Part shown: one piece after another, positions 24,941 through 37,856 of the stretch
How the letters are laid out: each line of letters starts with the position of its first letter
Numbering within the stretch: position 1 is the first letter of the stretch
NCBI RefSeq assembly: GCF_016802725.1
Contig: NC_052664.1
Location: 13,108,016 to 13,172,015, forward strand
Direction of reading: 5' to 3'
Length of the DNA stretch: 64,000 bases
Origin: Solenopsis invicta
Lineage: Eukaryota; Arthropoda; Insecta; Hymenoptera; Formicidae
Notes under the pieces: model-generated
Told to the model about the DNA's origin: nothing
The model's input: only the letters and a program-made list of their open reading frames with translations
The model's database searches: none
Made by a program: the position numbers and the translations under genes

Positions 24941-25129
24941 TCAGAGCTCATCATGCTTCGGCCCACTGAACTCGTCGTGGGAGATGAAGCCGTTCTTGTC
25001 CTTATCCTCGTGTTGGAAGATCTCCTCGACGAGCTTATCGTGATCGGCCAGCATTTTCTTCACGTCTTCATTTTCATTAGCGCCAGCTTGCTCCGCTTCT
25101 ATCACTTGTTTCCGCAGGTAATCGCTTAC
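24941..25129 (-). CDS. Fkbp14: Fkbp14 terminal exon: second EF hand and HDEL tail
   Basis: The acceptor is ctgtttgcag in phase 0. The 62 codons begin VSDYLRKQVIEAEQAGANEN, carry the second EF-hand loop DKDKNGFISHDE (Asp1, Asp3, Asn5, Glu12) and end GPKHDEL with TGA. HDEL is the ER-retrieval signal expected for FKBP14 and FKBP22-type proteins. The open frame on the opposite strand here is an antisense shadow. Confidence 0.95.
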   Translation of the reverse strand, partial: VSDYLRKQVIEAEQAGANENEDVKKMLADHDKLVEEIFQHEDKDKNGFISHDEFSGPKHDEL

Positions 25130-28100
25130 CTGCAAACAGAAAAATTAACCACGTACTGGTTAATTAAAACAGTAGAAAATAACATAATCATCCATAGAAT
25201 ATAGAATATAGATTTATAAGTCAATCAAATTAAGATTGTTAAAATTGTTAAAATTTTTAATTTAGCAGAAGATTTAAGGACATTATTCTATACATATACG
25301 TTAATATTTTATTAATTATTTCTGTGACACGAAATGTCAATCTGTGGATATTTTATTTCAAAGTTTACTTCAACGTGAAAACAATTTTGCGATTGTAATG
25401 TTTATTATTGTAATGTATCGCAGTAGGTATTAATATTTTAGAAAATAATTTTTAGAAATAATCTAATTAATAATACTTTATTCAGAACTGTCTCAGATAA
25501 ATAAATTTTATTAATATCGTGTTATTTTTGGCCATGCTTTTAAAAAACAAACAGTTTGTGTAGCGAGGTATTTGCAGCACTATTTCTCTACTACCAACAC
25601 CACAAATGGCCCAAATAAAAACTTAAAGTGATCTTGCCATTGCTCTCACCTCCTCGCGAGACAGTTGGTTGTCTTTGTCAGCGTCAATTTCCTTAAAGAC
25701 ATTGGCGGTAGGAGGTGAATCGCTAATATTCATGAGCTCGACTTCAAACGTAAGAGTAGCACCTGAAATCAACAATACCTTCCATGTTAATAGCTTGCAT
25801 AATGTATGTAAATTATGAAAATGTAGTAGTAAAAGGTTTTCTGAGAACGGATAATTTATAATTTATTAATCTCAAATTAAAAGTATTAAATTTATATTAT
25901 TAATATAAACGTTGTTATGGGATTTTTAGTATGGTTCAAAATTAAATGGGTACAAAATTTCTAAAAATGTAATTTCTTTCAAAAAAATGTTCAAATATTA
26001 TTTGTTTTGTTAGGATTAACATTATTTTAAAAAACTTTTATTTTTAATTAAAAAATTATTTTTTAACATTTTGGGCGATTTAAGGCAGCGACAAAAACAT
26101 GTTACAAATATAAATGCCAAAAGATCTCCATTTCGAGAGGTTTATCCATTTTCTGCAAATACTATTAATCTCGATTTGGCAAATACTCGTAAATCATTTT
26201 TTAGAGCGCATCGATCTGCTGTCAAGCACAAAGCTTTTTACGCGTTTTGGAGAATATAAGTGAAGAATTTATATGGACTATACATATATGTACAGAATTA
26301 AGTGACAAATTGACAAGTGTACCTACATGTGCAAACGCATGATAAGCGAACAATACATATAAGTGTAATATGACTATAAGAACAACAAAAGTATAAAAAG
26401 AAGAAAATGATTTAAAAAGTTATAACAAATTTATGTTAAAAAAGATAATCAATTTATAACTGAAAATGCTTATCATTCAAGTTTACGCTATAAACTTAAT
26501 CTGCATTATCTCGATATTTTCTTCAAAGTTAAAATAAATAACGTTGACGTTTAAAATATTATCTTGTTATTTAAAAAATATTGTGGACAGATTAATATTT
26601 TTATAAAAATAACGCAAGAGTCTATTTTGAATTATTGTCCTTCTCTTTATTTTCTAATAGAATACATTATACTTTTTTAATGTTCACAAAATCACTGTTC
26701 AATAATTGGAAAATTTATTATCATTCAAATTAGTAATTTAAAATAAAAACAACTTAAATTGTATTTTGTAATTGCAATATGATACTTTTAAAATAGATTG
26801 TATTGATAATTTTAATATAAGAGAAAAAAATTGATAATACTTTATTACAAAGTTAATTGTCAAACATATATAAGTAGAACAACTTTCTTACAATATTTTA
26901 TTAACTAAAGATTCAAGAAATAACTTATTTAAAAGTTTTCGTGAGTAAATTTAATGAGATATGTATAAATATAAAAACAAAAAAGTAATTGAATCGTCAA
27001 GATTAAAAAAATGTCATGTCATGTCTCATTTTTTTCGGAATTTAGTTTTTCTTGCGTTTTATTAATCTGCTCGCTTGTATCGTTAACTACAAGAACTGGT
27101 CGTATTTTATATTAAAAAAAAAGAACAAATAACTTTAAATTAGTTTCATGAGTTTCGAAAAGGTGTCATCTGGTGAACAAAAAGAACATCCCTCTTTCTC
27201 CCCCCGAGGAAAAATTTCTGATTCTTGGCCTTCTACTTTTTAAATACACTAATCCGATTTTAAAATGTTCACGATATCAGATAACATAATGTACATATTT
27301 TTACAATTATTTTCAGTGTTAATTTTCAATTTTTTAATACAGTAAAATAAATTGTTCTCTTGGCAATTTTAAGTGTTTTTTTATTGATGAAAACCATTTA
27401 CCTTGTAAATTTGCATCGTTATTTTCGAAAAGGAGCCATGTCCAAACATTCAAATTTAATTTTAACAAAAAGGATAAATTTTAAATGGGTATCACTATTA
27501 ACAATTATAAATAGGTCAACAATAAAATGTTTATGCAAATTTTTATTCAAATAATTAGAAGAAACAAATGTTTTATTCGATTCCTTCGTTAAATTTGGAG
27601 GACATGACATCTTTCCAAAATTGATAATTCAATTGTTCTAAAATAGATACATTTATTTGTATAATTTCGTTTATAAAAGTATTGACAGTTTGAATTGTTA
27701 TTATAATTGATACAATGCAATATAAATAATGTCTTTGCAATGCTTTCAAAACATCAATTGTATAAAAAAAACAATTTTGATTAAAGTATAGATCTGAAAA
27801 TAATTGTATTGTACCAAATTAAAATATATATGACTCTAGAAAATGACTCCAAAGCGAGTCGAAACGTTCGTTCGTAATCTAAAAATAAATAAATAATTTT
27901 TATAATATTAATACTTGTGATTGCGCACTTTTATACGCGCTGACTCTCATCAGCCTAATTTCCAATTACTAATTAAAATATACATATTAGACGTTTGAAC
28001 TGTTCGCAAAAATGTCAATACTTTTTGCAGCACTAATTATTATGCTTAAGTTTCTTACATAATTAGTTCAACTATAAAATTTTCTGATCTGTATCTAGAT

Positions 28101-30577
28101 AAACTTTTAGGTACTGCACTAGTTTTTTTCATGCAAAGAACAAGTTATAAAGTACGTTGTCAAATTAAGAATTGAATCAACCTAGAATTAATCATATGCA
28201 CTCACACGTAAACACGTGACCACTCAGATACGGCCAAACATTAATAATAATGCATACAGAATTCGATTGCCAATAATGGTGTCTATAGATATCCGAAATA
28301 ACAATGACCAGCAAATTCGGCCCAGGGAGGGGCTAACGAAGTGTTCGGCGCGGGAGAGAATGCATACGCGCGCTCGGCACGTCCAGCCATTAATTATGGA
28401 TGGTCCCGTCGCGATTAAGCTGGCCCTAATGAAATATGGTGCTTAATTATTCACTACTTAAACGAGTGAAATTAATACGGCGAATAATAATGCGCTATCC
28501 GATGTAACAGCCACTGTCGCCGTGGAAATTGGACGTGAGAAATGGAAAGGGATGATGAGAATATTCCAATCGTTCCTCGCATTTCCCTACAGTCTTCTTT
28601 ATCATTGTAGTCTATGAAGAAGAATAGTTTGATGACAGTGATTCGCCAAATAGTTCCAAAATACACGCAAAGTTAACACTTGGCACATGTACAATATAAT
28701 AAATGAATTGCGTGGCAAAATCTAATCGAGATCATAGATTATTACATTTGTGTAATTGAATTGTCTGTACACTTTGGATAATTGATTTTTTCTTATTTTT
28801 TATCCAAATTCGCTCTTTACGCGTAAATAAAAGTAAGCATATTTAATTAATAATTAAATATTGTATATTTTAATATTCGTACGTTAGCCAATAAGTAATC
28901 ATATTGTGATTTTCAGCGAAAATTGTCATAGTTATGAATTTATGATACTATAATTTAATCAGTCGTAGTGCATATCGATTTTAAGAGATTATGTATTTAA
29001 AAAATAATTAAAAAATAAACAAAGAGGCTGGAGTAACAGGCGATTTATCCGCGCGCGAGGGTCCTGCGAAAGAGGCGAATCGTTCATCATTGTTGATCTC
29101 ACCGTTGCCGAGAGCCAGGCAACGATGCTCAATTTAATGGTTGATGCTTTATTGGATTTCCGTGCAATTGCATTTTTGACTTCGATTCTGCTACTAACGA
29201 CTACCCTTGTATCGACCTGTTCGGTCCTGTTCATCGCCCCCCCCCCCTCTTCCTCTCCGACGGTTTCTCGCTAATCCTCTCGCGCGCGTAAAAATGGTCC
29301 CACGTGTAATTTGAAAAATGCTCACGTCAGCGTGACGCCTTTTAATCGCGACGTACAGTTGCCGTCCGGTTGATTGTCAAATATACACCTATTGGCACGT
29401 ATTTCAATTGACAGAAGAGCTTGGAACAATTAGAGTACCACTGGTTCGCAAGCATAGAAGGGTAACAAATTAAAGTAACCGTTATTAATTTTGCTCTAAG
29501 TATACATATGTGTGTAATGTTACTTCAAAAAAAAATATGAAGTATTGATCCATATCTTATGTTTTTCGTAGCAAATTAAATTTTTTTCTCTGTTGTTTTT
29601 AGTATTTTTAACGCAAGGACCATTATGATTATATATAAAGATCATATATTTATACATATTATATATGTATATAAAGATAAAAGAAATAGAAAAAGAAAAT
29701 TTTATTAATTCGCCAAATTCGTTTTATTGTCATATATGTGCTTTGATATATTTAAGGTACCTGAATCAATAAAAGTGTATTAAATAAGGCGCACTTTTAA
29801 ATTTACTTAAAAACATGCTTAAAATATATATTTAAAAGAAGTATAAGAAATAGGTAAAGAGGAGCAGAAGAATTAGAATCGATAATAACCCGTCTATCTT
29901 TAGTGTAACAAAAACTTGTGATGATGTGTGAGTGTATGAGCCATTTTTGATAACAATTTGTAATAAAGTTACGAGTTGTATTAAATATACATTAGAATTT
30001 ATTGTAACATATCATAATATTATTCCAGTTCCTTATTATAAAAAATAACAAACATTTATATTGATTTTTCGGAATAAGTATATTTCTTTTAGAAACAACG
30101 TACTAATTAAATAAGGCTCGCTTATGTAGTCATTATTATATGTTTGTTACGTGTAAGATTTATACTAGAGATTTTTAAACATGCTAATTTTGCAGAAGCT
30201 AATATAGCATCTAAATGGATAGACATTTCTAAAAATTAAAAAATTAAGTAAAAATTAAATTAAAGATAATTGTGATGTCTAAAAGTAGAGTAAATCTTAA
30301 GAATTGTGTTTTAGTGGTTAATAATCATTATATATGATAAATGTGATTGAAATAATAATCATATTAAACGCGCACAGAAAGGAAGTTTAGAAATAACAAA
30401 GATGTCATCTTACCACCAGGAATAACATTTCCAGCCCCCTTTTCGCCATATCCAAGTTCGGGTGGTATCGTCAGTCTTCTCCTCTCGCCTACACACATAT
30501 CTAAGAGACCTTGATCCCAACCTTTAATAACTTGTCCTACACCAAGCTGGAAGGTAAACGGTTGATCTCTATCCAAG
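24941..30577 (-). CDS. Fkbp14: FKBP14-like ER peptidyl-prolyl isomerase with EF hands, C-terminal part
   Basis: Three minus-strand exons (30577-30414, 25762-25650, 25129-24941) join in phase into 154 codons plus TGA, after one leading base from a codon split with a missing upstream exon. In the family the protein catalyses cis-trans proline isomerisation in the ER lumen, acting on collagen and other secretory proteins. Visible parts are the FKBP core (FTFQLGVGQVIKGWDQGL, LTIPPELGYGEKGAGNVIPG, TLTFEVEL) with the active-site Ile-Trp, Tyr and Phe positions, two EF-hand loops (DADKDNQLSREE, DKDKNGFISHDE) and the ER-retrieval tail HDEL. The signal peptide and first FKBP strands (MHYTG..KFDSS) are not in these exons. 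The gene converges on Fhos. Identification is firm; completeness is not. Confidence 0.93.
25130..25649 (-). other. Fkbp14 intron
   Basis: A 520-nt AT-rich intron between EF-hand exons, with GTGAGA donor and TTTGCAG acceptor on the minus strand. Confidence 0.85.
25650..25762 (-). CDS. Fkbp14: Fkbp14 exon: end of FKBP fold and first EF hand
   Basis: The acceptor is ttgatttcag and the donor GTGAGA. The 113 nt continue the split Gly codon and read ATLTFEVELMNISDSPPTAN, then VFKEIDADKDNQLSREE. TLTFEVEL is the last FKBP strand, with its pocket Phe. DADKDNQLSREE is an EF-hand loop with Asp at positions 1, 3 and 5 and Glu at 12; Asn stands where Gly is usual at 6. Confidence 0.94.
27668..28035. mobile_element. 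Tc1-like MITE candidate
   Basis: The right end, read on the minus strand, is TTAGTGCTGCAAAAAGTATT then GACA, a typical Tc1-type terminus, next to TA. The left end has TATAAAAGTATTGACA in the other orientation. Near its middle, 27841-27880 (gactccaaagcgagtcgaaa then cgttcg) resembles a motif often seen near the 3' end of Penelope-like or LINE elements, perhaps a nested fragment. Confidence 0.4.
28200..28500. promoter_or_regulatory. GC/TAAT-rich island in Fkbp14 intron, possible enhancer
   Basis: A moderately GC-rich stretch in AT-rich intron, with repeated TAAT and ATTA cores (for example taataataatg, ccattaattatgg, cttaattattc) mixed with CpGs. This is the look of a conserved enhancer with homeodomain sites. 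No conservation test was possible. Confidence 0.25.
30414..30577 (-). CDS. Fkbp14: Fkbp14 exon: FKBP catalytic core
   Basis: The acceptor is ttacttgttgcag, and the exon's first base C ends a split codon (Ser in relatives: ...FDS-S-LDRDQP). It then reads LDRDQPFTFQLGVGQVIKGW, followed by a stretch with cores DQGLLDMCVGERRRLTIPP and GYGEKGAGNVIPG. The donor GTAAGA leaves one base. Trp in KGW and Tyr in LGYG are FKBP active-site positions. The preceding exon should supply the remaining Tyr, Phe and Asp pocket residues. Confidence 0.94.
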
Positions 30578-31297
30578 CTGCAACAAGTAAAGAAAACATT
30601 CTCATTTAGAATTATATACAAAATGAAATATATATCAAATTAAAAATATATTTCTTTGGAGATAAATTCTTTTATATTATACATATAAAATACAAGATAT
30701 AGGAAGATATAAAAAAGATATTACTCATTAAACAAATGTTTGAAAAGAAGTATTAGATAATTTTATTAATTACTTTTACTTGCAATATTTCCTCTTCAAC
30801 AGTGAAATATTAACATAGTGCTATAAAACAATTTGCAAAAATAAATTAGTAATCTAAAGTCAATGAGAAAACTTTTCATATAATGGAAACGTTTCATCTC
30901 TCTGTGTGTTTGCATATCATTACGTCCGCTTTAAAAGATTCTCTTCTTCCTTTTTCAAGCAACGGAACATGCTGAGCCTTTACTCGCATTACATTACGCC
31001 AACTACAGTAAACTTCCTCATTTCAAAGCGAGGTATCAAAATGTTTGTTGTAACGAGTTTCACGACGACTTATTCGCGTCGAGAGTTAAAGGCGACACGG
31101 CGTAAGGAGAGGAGCGACGGACTAATTGGAAAACGCGTGGAACAATCAAGTCTCATTCCGCTGCACCGCGAACTTGCGCCAAGAATTCACTATTGTGTCA
31201 GCGCCGAATGCAACTCGCATGACTATGCTCGATATTTCGCGCTAAGTCTAAAGGCTTAAGTCGTTACTGGAAATGTCAATTAGTCGGTCTGTAAAAT

Positions 31298-31300
<3 letters not shown>

Positions 31301-31363
<63 letters not shown>
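31301..31363. repeat. (GA)n microsatellite
   Basis: About 31 uninterrupted GA units. Confidence 0.97.
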
Positions 31364-31364
<1 letters not shown>

Positions 31365-34300
31365 ACATTTGGTGATCATTCCCAGTACGAAAACCGACGA
31401 TTTCCTGCATCAGGAGAATATTACGAGAGCTAGTGAGGCAAAGCCGACGCTCAGCGTCGTTCTCTGGGTCTCGTTCGAGACATCTCGACATGGACGGTTA
31501 TGATTAAGGGGCACAACATCGGGCGCACACCCAAGTTGGGAGTAACACGCGGCAACATGCAACCAGATGCAGTTAGGTGGAGAGTCTCGTGCATGAGTGC
31601 ACAAATTCGAAATACGATGTAAAAATGCGAAGTGATAATATTAGATTTAAAAATTGAAAATATAGCTAAAAATATAAATAGATAAATTATGTAAACTTAA
31701 AAAAAATGAAGATAAAATATACAAAATTGGAAAATGATTTTTTAAGCAATATTGGGCAATCTATACTACATATAAAAAATTTCTATTACTTACATTTCTT
31801 TGCTTAGGATATATCATATACACATTTACATTCGATAGATTATATCTTTAATTTTTCTACAATATTTTTGGGATATTTCTCTCTTTTCGGATATTTAACA
31901 CAATACAATATAAAACGCAAAATATGTAAAGAATCCAAAAGGGATAGAATTTCTCATTATTTTACGATCTCTCATTTTTTCTCGTCAGAGATAAATACAT
32001 TTTTCACGAAATATTTTTACATAAAAAAATATGAAAATTATGCGTAGTTAAAAGAGATTCTCTGTCTACACACTTTTTAATATAATCTTCACACTTGTGT
32101 TCATAGCAAAATAAGCTCGTACTGTGTAGAGATTATATTGAAAAATAAAGGTATACGGAACATTCCTTTCATTCGTTTTCATTATACGTAATATTCGCGT
32201 TTCGGGATAAACATAAAGAATGGAAGAAAGGCATTATACTTTCTGAATAAACTGTAATGTAACTCTCTCCTTACAGTCCTTTTCCGTGTTTTAAAATTAT
32301 TCGAGAAGAAAAATAATCGTGTTTTAAAATATGCATAACGCATAATCCTACAGAAAAACATAGCCATAAAGAAGTTTCATTCAATATTGTTAAAATTCAT
32401 TATTATTTCTATTATCGTCGATTAACCCAAATTATTGGAAATATTTAAGAATGATTTATTTTATCCTGCTTTATTTTCGTATTCTTAAACTTTGTTTCAG
32501 TATGACTCAATTTCACTTTATCAAGATACACGTTAACTGCAAGTGGGAAAAGCGATATTGAGTATCGTGAGCGCAATATCATCGGGCCGATCATTTTTCC
32601 CGCCGTCCTGAGAGTGCAGATGATATAGTCAATTTCCAGCGTTATTGGTTTCAGCTGCTTTGCTACGAAGGCAAGTCTCTACCATGAGGACAGATTTTTC
32701 AATGACTCGCCATATTAATAAATAACGCGGTATATTTATCGCTACAATATGAATTTATTGTAATTTTGTTGATAACGTCTTTTTCTTAGTTTTTTTTTTA
32801 AGAAATTAAAATACATATATCATCTGCGCCATATTTATGTAAAAGGCAATATTTATCTCAGTCGACCCAACTTCGATCTAGCCTCTTATTAATATATTTC
32901 ATACATATTTATACATACGCGGAAGTACGATCATGAGACTCTGACCAGTATTTTTATTCTACGTAGTCTCCACGCATTGACCCTATCGAAAAATATTTTC
33001 TGGTTCTCCTATTCCGGATTTGCGATATCGCAGAACAGCACGATAGTTTTTCCAACGCGCATAAAAGCGATACCAGCCTGATGCATTATCGGCTTTCGGA
33101 CGGCATATGACATTTTTCAAGAGAAAACATCAATATTTTGTCGCGAAAGTAGCCAATGTCATTTTTCTTGAAAAGACAATAGTAAATATTTTTTATTGTA
33201 ATATTAGTAAATCGTTTTGAGAAAGAGTGTGAAAGAAAGGGGAGAGAAGAGAAGGAGATATGTAATTTAATCATAAAAATTTGATACATGATACATGATA
33301 ATCAATAATTCTCACTTTTTGAGAAAAATATATAATCCAAAAAAGATTTTAAAAATATCTAAAACTAAATAGTCTTATATAAAATAATCAATAAAACAAG
33401 ATTTAGATGTTATGAAATTTTTTAAATTCTAAAAATATTAAAATTTACACATAAATGTTTTTATTAAACGTACTTTAATTATTGTAAAATTGTATAAGAT
33501 AATTGCTATTAAAAAAAAGTTTCTTTCTGTTCATGCTGAAATAAAACAACTAATTTTGACTTTTCTCATTTGTAAACTTCTGTTACACCTTAATCCTAAA
33601 TACTAACTAATTGCAATCAATATGGTTAATTGTATTTTCGTTCAGCTTTTCTTTCACATGCTGCAATTAAATACTTTCGAGATACTCCAGCACGGAAAAT
33701 TTCTCCGTGTTCACGCGCAGAATCCATTTTCCCTTAAACTTTCCGCTAACTTCTGAAAAGCGTAGTGACACAAGCTATAGATATATCCAGCTCAATAAGC
33801 AGTAACTGTATAATTATATTACTCTTCGCGCACCGTTAACGTATCCGTACCCTTGTATCGAAAGTAGTGTCAAATTAGTCATGCTATACATATTATATGT
33901 ATAATAGTACGAAGCGTAAGTTAAATGTCAATACGAAACATGATTACGATGTTTCGATGTCTTTTGTCAGATTGATTGTTAATATAACGATAAATTGATA
34001 ATAAAACGTTGAAATTGTATACACACGAAAATCAAACATAACTCTCATCGACAGAAATATTGCTTATTTAACCGCATCGAGGAGGTTTTCATTTTCCAAG
34101 CAATTAAATTGAATATTACGTTATATTGACGTCATATCTGAATGTGCCAAGTCAATTAAAAACGTATTTGACAAAAATAAATGTTATTCTTCGATAAAAA
34201 ACTTTCAAGAATGAATAAAATTCCTCTCGACAGAAAAGGAATTTATAAATGTATCCTCATATATTTATATCTTCAAAATTTAATTTGTGAAAATTTTAAT

Positions 34301-36329
34301 TTTTGATTATAATCAAGAATATCTCTATATTTAAAAACTAAGGGATCGTCTATTAAATGCGAAACTATTTAAAATTCTATATTCAAAATTATTTAAAACG
34401 GCGTTAAATCTGTAAATTTTATAAATTTAGAGAGAGGTAATTTTAGGTTCACATACAATCTCAATCTTAACGTTTCTTATTTATTCTAATACGGTAATAC
34501 GTATTACCACACATATGCATAATCCTGCGTTTGTGTAACTATTTCATTAACAAAAACTATTTTACGACTCCGTAAATGTTTATATTTCTTGTTGACGGCA
34601 AGGATTATAATATAATATAATATAATAAAAATAACTCTATGACCATGCATTTTAGTATTAAATCAAACAATCGTATCTTTCAACATAGTACATTCGCCGA
34701 CGAGATGATGGCTATTTCTGAAATGATAATAAACCTATTTCTTGTAATTCACAAAATAATTTAAGTGCGGTATACTCTGATCTCGTACATTCAAAGATAA
34801 TTCATTAGAAGGTAAAAGAACTTCAAAAAATAGAAAATATTTCGTGATCGATACACTTATAAAGTGTATTAATCTGTATTAGTCTGTTCGTGAAGATGAA
34901 ATAAAATGATTGGCATCATAATATAAAAGCTCCCCAATCGATGTCTGTATCTATTGATGTTTCGTGGATTAATTGTTGATAAAAATTTAAATATTTTTAT
35001 AAGTGGATATATTGTGCGTTAATATAAATCAATTTTTCAAAAGTTTATGGTCTTAATTATCATCTGTTTTTATCAATTATTATCTCACCACGTAATAAGA
35101 ATATTTATGGGAAATAAAGAGTTATAATTTTTATTTAAGAAGTACAATCTAGAAACAAAGTGGTATGTCGGTATTGGCGATCTTTCCCTATTGTTTTATT
35201 GGAAGCATTTATTGTTGTACATTGTTCAATTCAGAGAAATTATAATAAGAAATGTATGGTTGATGTACTCAATTTGAAACAAATTTAAATAATTTGATAT
35301 GTATTTTTATTTTTATTCCTGTTCTTAATTGTTATTCCGTTTATGCAACTTTATATTTCATCTTCATGTTTCGAATATTTCCTACCAAGAGACCAAAAAC
35401 TAGTAAATAAATGCAATAGACATTAATGTGCCAAGAAAATTACAAATTACACGAATACGAATTATATTAAAGAACGAAGGATAAGAAAACCGAAAAAAGG
35501 CTGAGCACGTCTGAGTTCCGGACGTACGGCGAATAGACATTCTCGTGAAACGTCACGAGCGCACAAGGAATAACGCTCGAGTGCGAAGAAGAGAAACAAA
35601 GGGATCAAAGAAGGAAAGGAGAACAAGACGCTAGGAGAAGAAGACAAAACAATTGCTCTGGGACTTCTGGCCACTGAGAGATAAAAAATTTCGAAGGACC
35701 GAATCTCGTTGTCATCCTTCTTCCAACATCCTTGTGCAAGCGCTTTGTGAACTTACGTTGTATTCTGCATCGCGTAAGATCTTTAAATATTCAAACGAGA
35801 CTCCTCGGAGAGTCGCTTGTACACACTTTAATATGTATTACGTAAAATAGATATATAAACTGTAGCAAGAGGACACGTCAATAAGTGTGATTAGACAAGT
35901 AAAGAAATTACTGTCTTTGGTTCAGAAAAATTGTGCGCAAATGCATATTAAAATAATTAATTTTATTGTAACTATCATAGATAACAACTACAGTAGCTGT
36001 ATCTACGCACGAATCATACACATGTCTATTAATAATTTAAAGTTAATCAATTAACTATTTATTAATATTTTTATACAAGAGCTGAGTAAATTGAATTCCT
36101 AGAAAAACTGACAGAGAAAATAGAGTTAAAAGAGGACGGAACAATGGCTGTGACAGGAATGGAAGACAGAATATTCTTTTTTTTGGAAGAAACAGAAAGA
36201 AGAAGGAAAGACGCGAGGGCGCGAAAAACTAGTTAGCTTTTCTCTGATGGCATTTGCATATACTTGTTCGCAGGTAAAGTGAGGCGTTCTCTGAAAATAT
36301 AAATCGTGCTACACACGGGGATTCCGACG

Positions 36330-36420
36330 AAGGGATGAAAGAAGAACGATAGAGATGTACATAGAGAGAAAAGGAGAAGAGAGAGAAAAAAGATGAGAGG
36401 GAGGAAAGGATAGGCTAGAC
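36330..36420. repeat. Polypurine tract
   Basis: A long, nearly pure A/G stretch on the plus strand (gagagaaaaggagaagagag and onward). The open frames on the other strand here are low-complexity artefacts. Confidence 0.6.
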
Positions 36421-37132
36421 CACAGAGAGTCAGAAATAATGTATAGACGATGAGGGACAAGAGAGTGGCCGGTAGAGAAGATAGGGGGAGAAAAAGGGCC
36501 TGCGAAAAGAATCGCTATCAAAGAATATCGCCTCGCGCTCGCAATGGTTCTCGTTAACATATCAAAGGGTCGCGGGGATATTTAAATTTATTCCTCCCGG
36601 ATAGCCCAGCACCTTTGCGCGGTTTTACGTATCGAGACCACGCTGTGCAAGCGGGACGTGTGGCCACGTATTCACGGGAAACGGAAAGAGAGAGGATCCT
36701 CTTTGAGCTTTTCATAAGGTCCGCCCGGACGAAAGCTCGTGAAATCCATTCTTATCCCTGTCTCCGCGATCGCAAAGTGCTTCTCACCGATACCAGTTCG
36801 CCATTGTCCGTCGAACTGATAGAGTGCACGCGAAGAGGATTTATTTTTTAAGGTGGCACCGCCGTAAGGATCCGATTGTTCTTTAAAATGTCATTCCGTC
36901 CGCAGCAATGATATGTCCACTTATTGTACAAGAACCATATTTTTCAATAATTAATGTATTTGATATAGCACTATACCGTTATATATCAAAATTGAAGGTA
37001 TTGATATAACATATATGTAGGTATATGTTTAAATTTAATCTGTTTTTGCTAAAAAATTAATTATATTCACAATTTTTAATGTTCAACATTAATTATTTCT
37101 ATTATTGCACGAAAAGAATGGTTTTGCTAAAG

Positions 37133-37166
37133 TATCTAAAAATTTATCTAGATACAGATCTGAAAA
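37133..37166. repeat. Dispersed repeat, inverted partner of 28081-28114
   Basis: It matches the reverse complement of 28081-28114 at 31 of 34 positions, including an exact 18-nt core TTTATCTAGATACAGATC. It is likely part of an unrecognised mobile-element family. Confidence 0.6.
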
Positions 37167-37613
37167 TAAATGTTTGAAACGTGGAAATAATTATGAAGGA
37201 TATTCAAGTAAGCAAAGCTACAAAAAAATTTGACTTTTAGTAATCAGCTTGAGCGTTCTATATAATTATTTTGGTCTAACAAAATTATTTTAAGGTCTGT
37301 GTCCAGCTAAATTTGTACACACATCATAAATTCGTCCTTTCCATGAAAATTGTATTATAGGTAGAATATGCGCCAAAAAAAATGCCACTTTTTTTTAATC
37401 ACTATTATATTTTCTGCGTGTTTGAACATCATAGCTGAAGGGAACTATATCGAATAAATGTTTTGTAAAAGGACTAAAGCTTTGTGTTTTAATTCGAATT
37501 TGTCCAACCACTTTATTTAACTGAAACCGTCAATTAAAATGTTAGTTGTGAGAGTCGCATTTTTTGGTACATACTGTAAAAAGAAAAAGTATAAATAAAG
37601 GCTAATTGTTATT

Positions 37614-37617
<4 letters not shown>

Positions 37618-37658
<41 letters not shown>
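37618..37658. repeat. (CT)n microsatellite
   Basis: About 20 uninterrupted CT units. Confidence 0.97.
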
Positions 37659-37661
<3 letters not shown>

Positions 37662-37856
37662 CTTATTTATATAATAAAAAAAAATTTGTGAACAGTAAAC
37701 TTTTAGATGTATTTTTGTGCGTTTAAATAGGAAAGCTCTCCTGTAAAAGAAAATTGCAATATAATCATAAATAACTTTTACATAAAGTATTACGTGTGAT
37801 ATCTTATTTATGAGTCATTGTTAGTTACATCACTTTCAACGATCACTCATGCGACT

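Larger units (their letters stand above)
25763..30413 (-). other. Fkbp14 intron, 4.65 kb
   Basis: An AT-rich intron that includes a Tc1-like MITE candidate (27668-28035), a GC-richer island at 28200-28500 with many TAAT cores, a second GC/CpG-richer block at about 29020-29440, and a C-homopolymer near 29236. Confidence 0.7.
30578..37856. other. Upstream of Fkbp14 catalytic exon, no gene recognised
   Basis: An AT-rich region that is either intron of Fkbp14 or intergenic. It contains a GA microsatellite (31301-31363), GC-richer blocks at about 31030-31610, 32560-32700 and 36500-36850, a polypurine stretch (36330-36420) and a CT microsatellite (37618-37658). No N-terminal FKBP exon was seen. 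Confidence 0.6.

Noticed and set aside
24600..25043. 147-codon plus-strand open frame overlapping the Fkbp14 end
   Set aside because: It is antisense to the real EF-hand/HDEL exon and the GC-rich 3'UTR, and has no domain of its own.
36233..36560. Minus-strand Ser/Leu-rich frames resembling membrane proteins
   Set aside because: They come from a polypurine tract read in reverse; low complexity.
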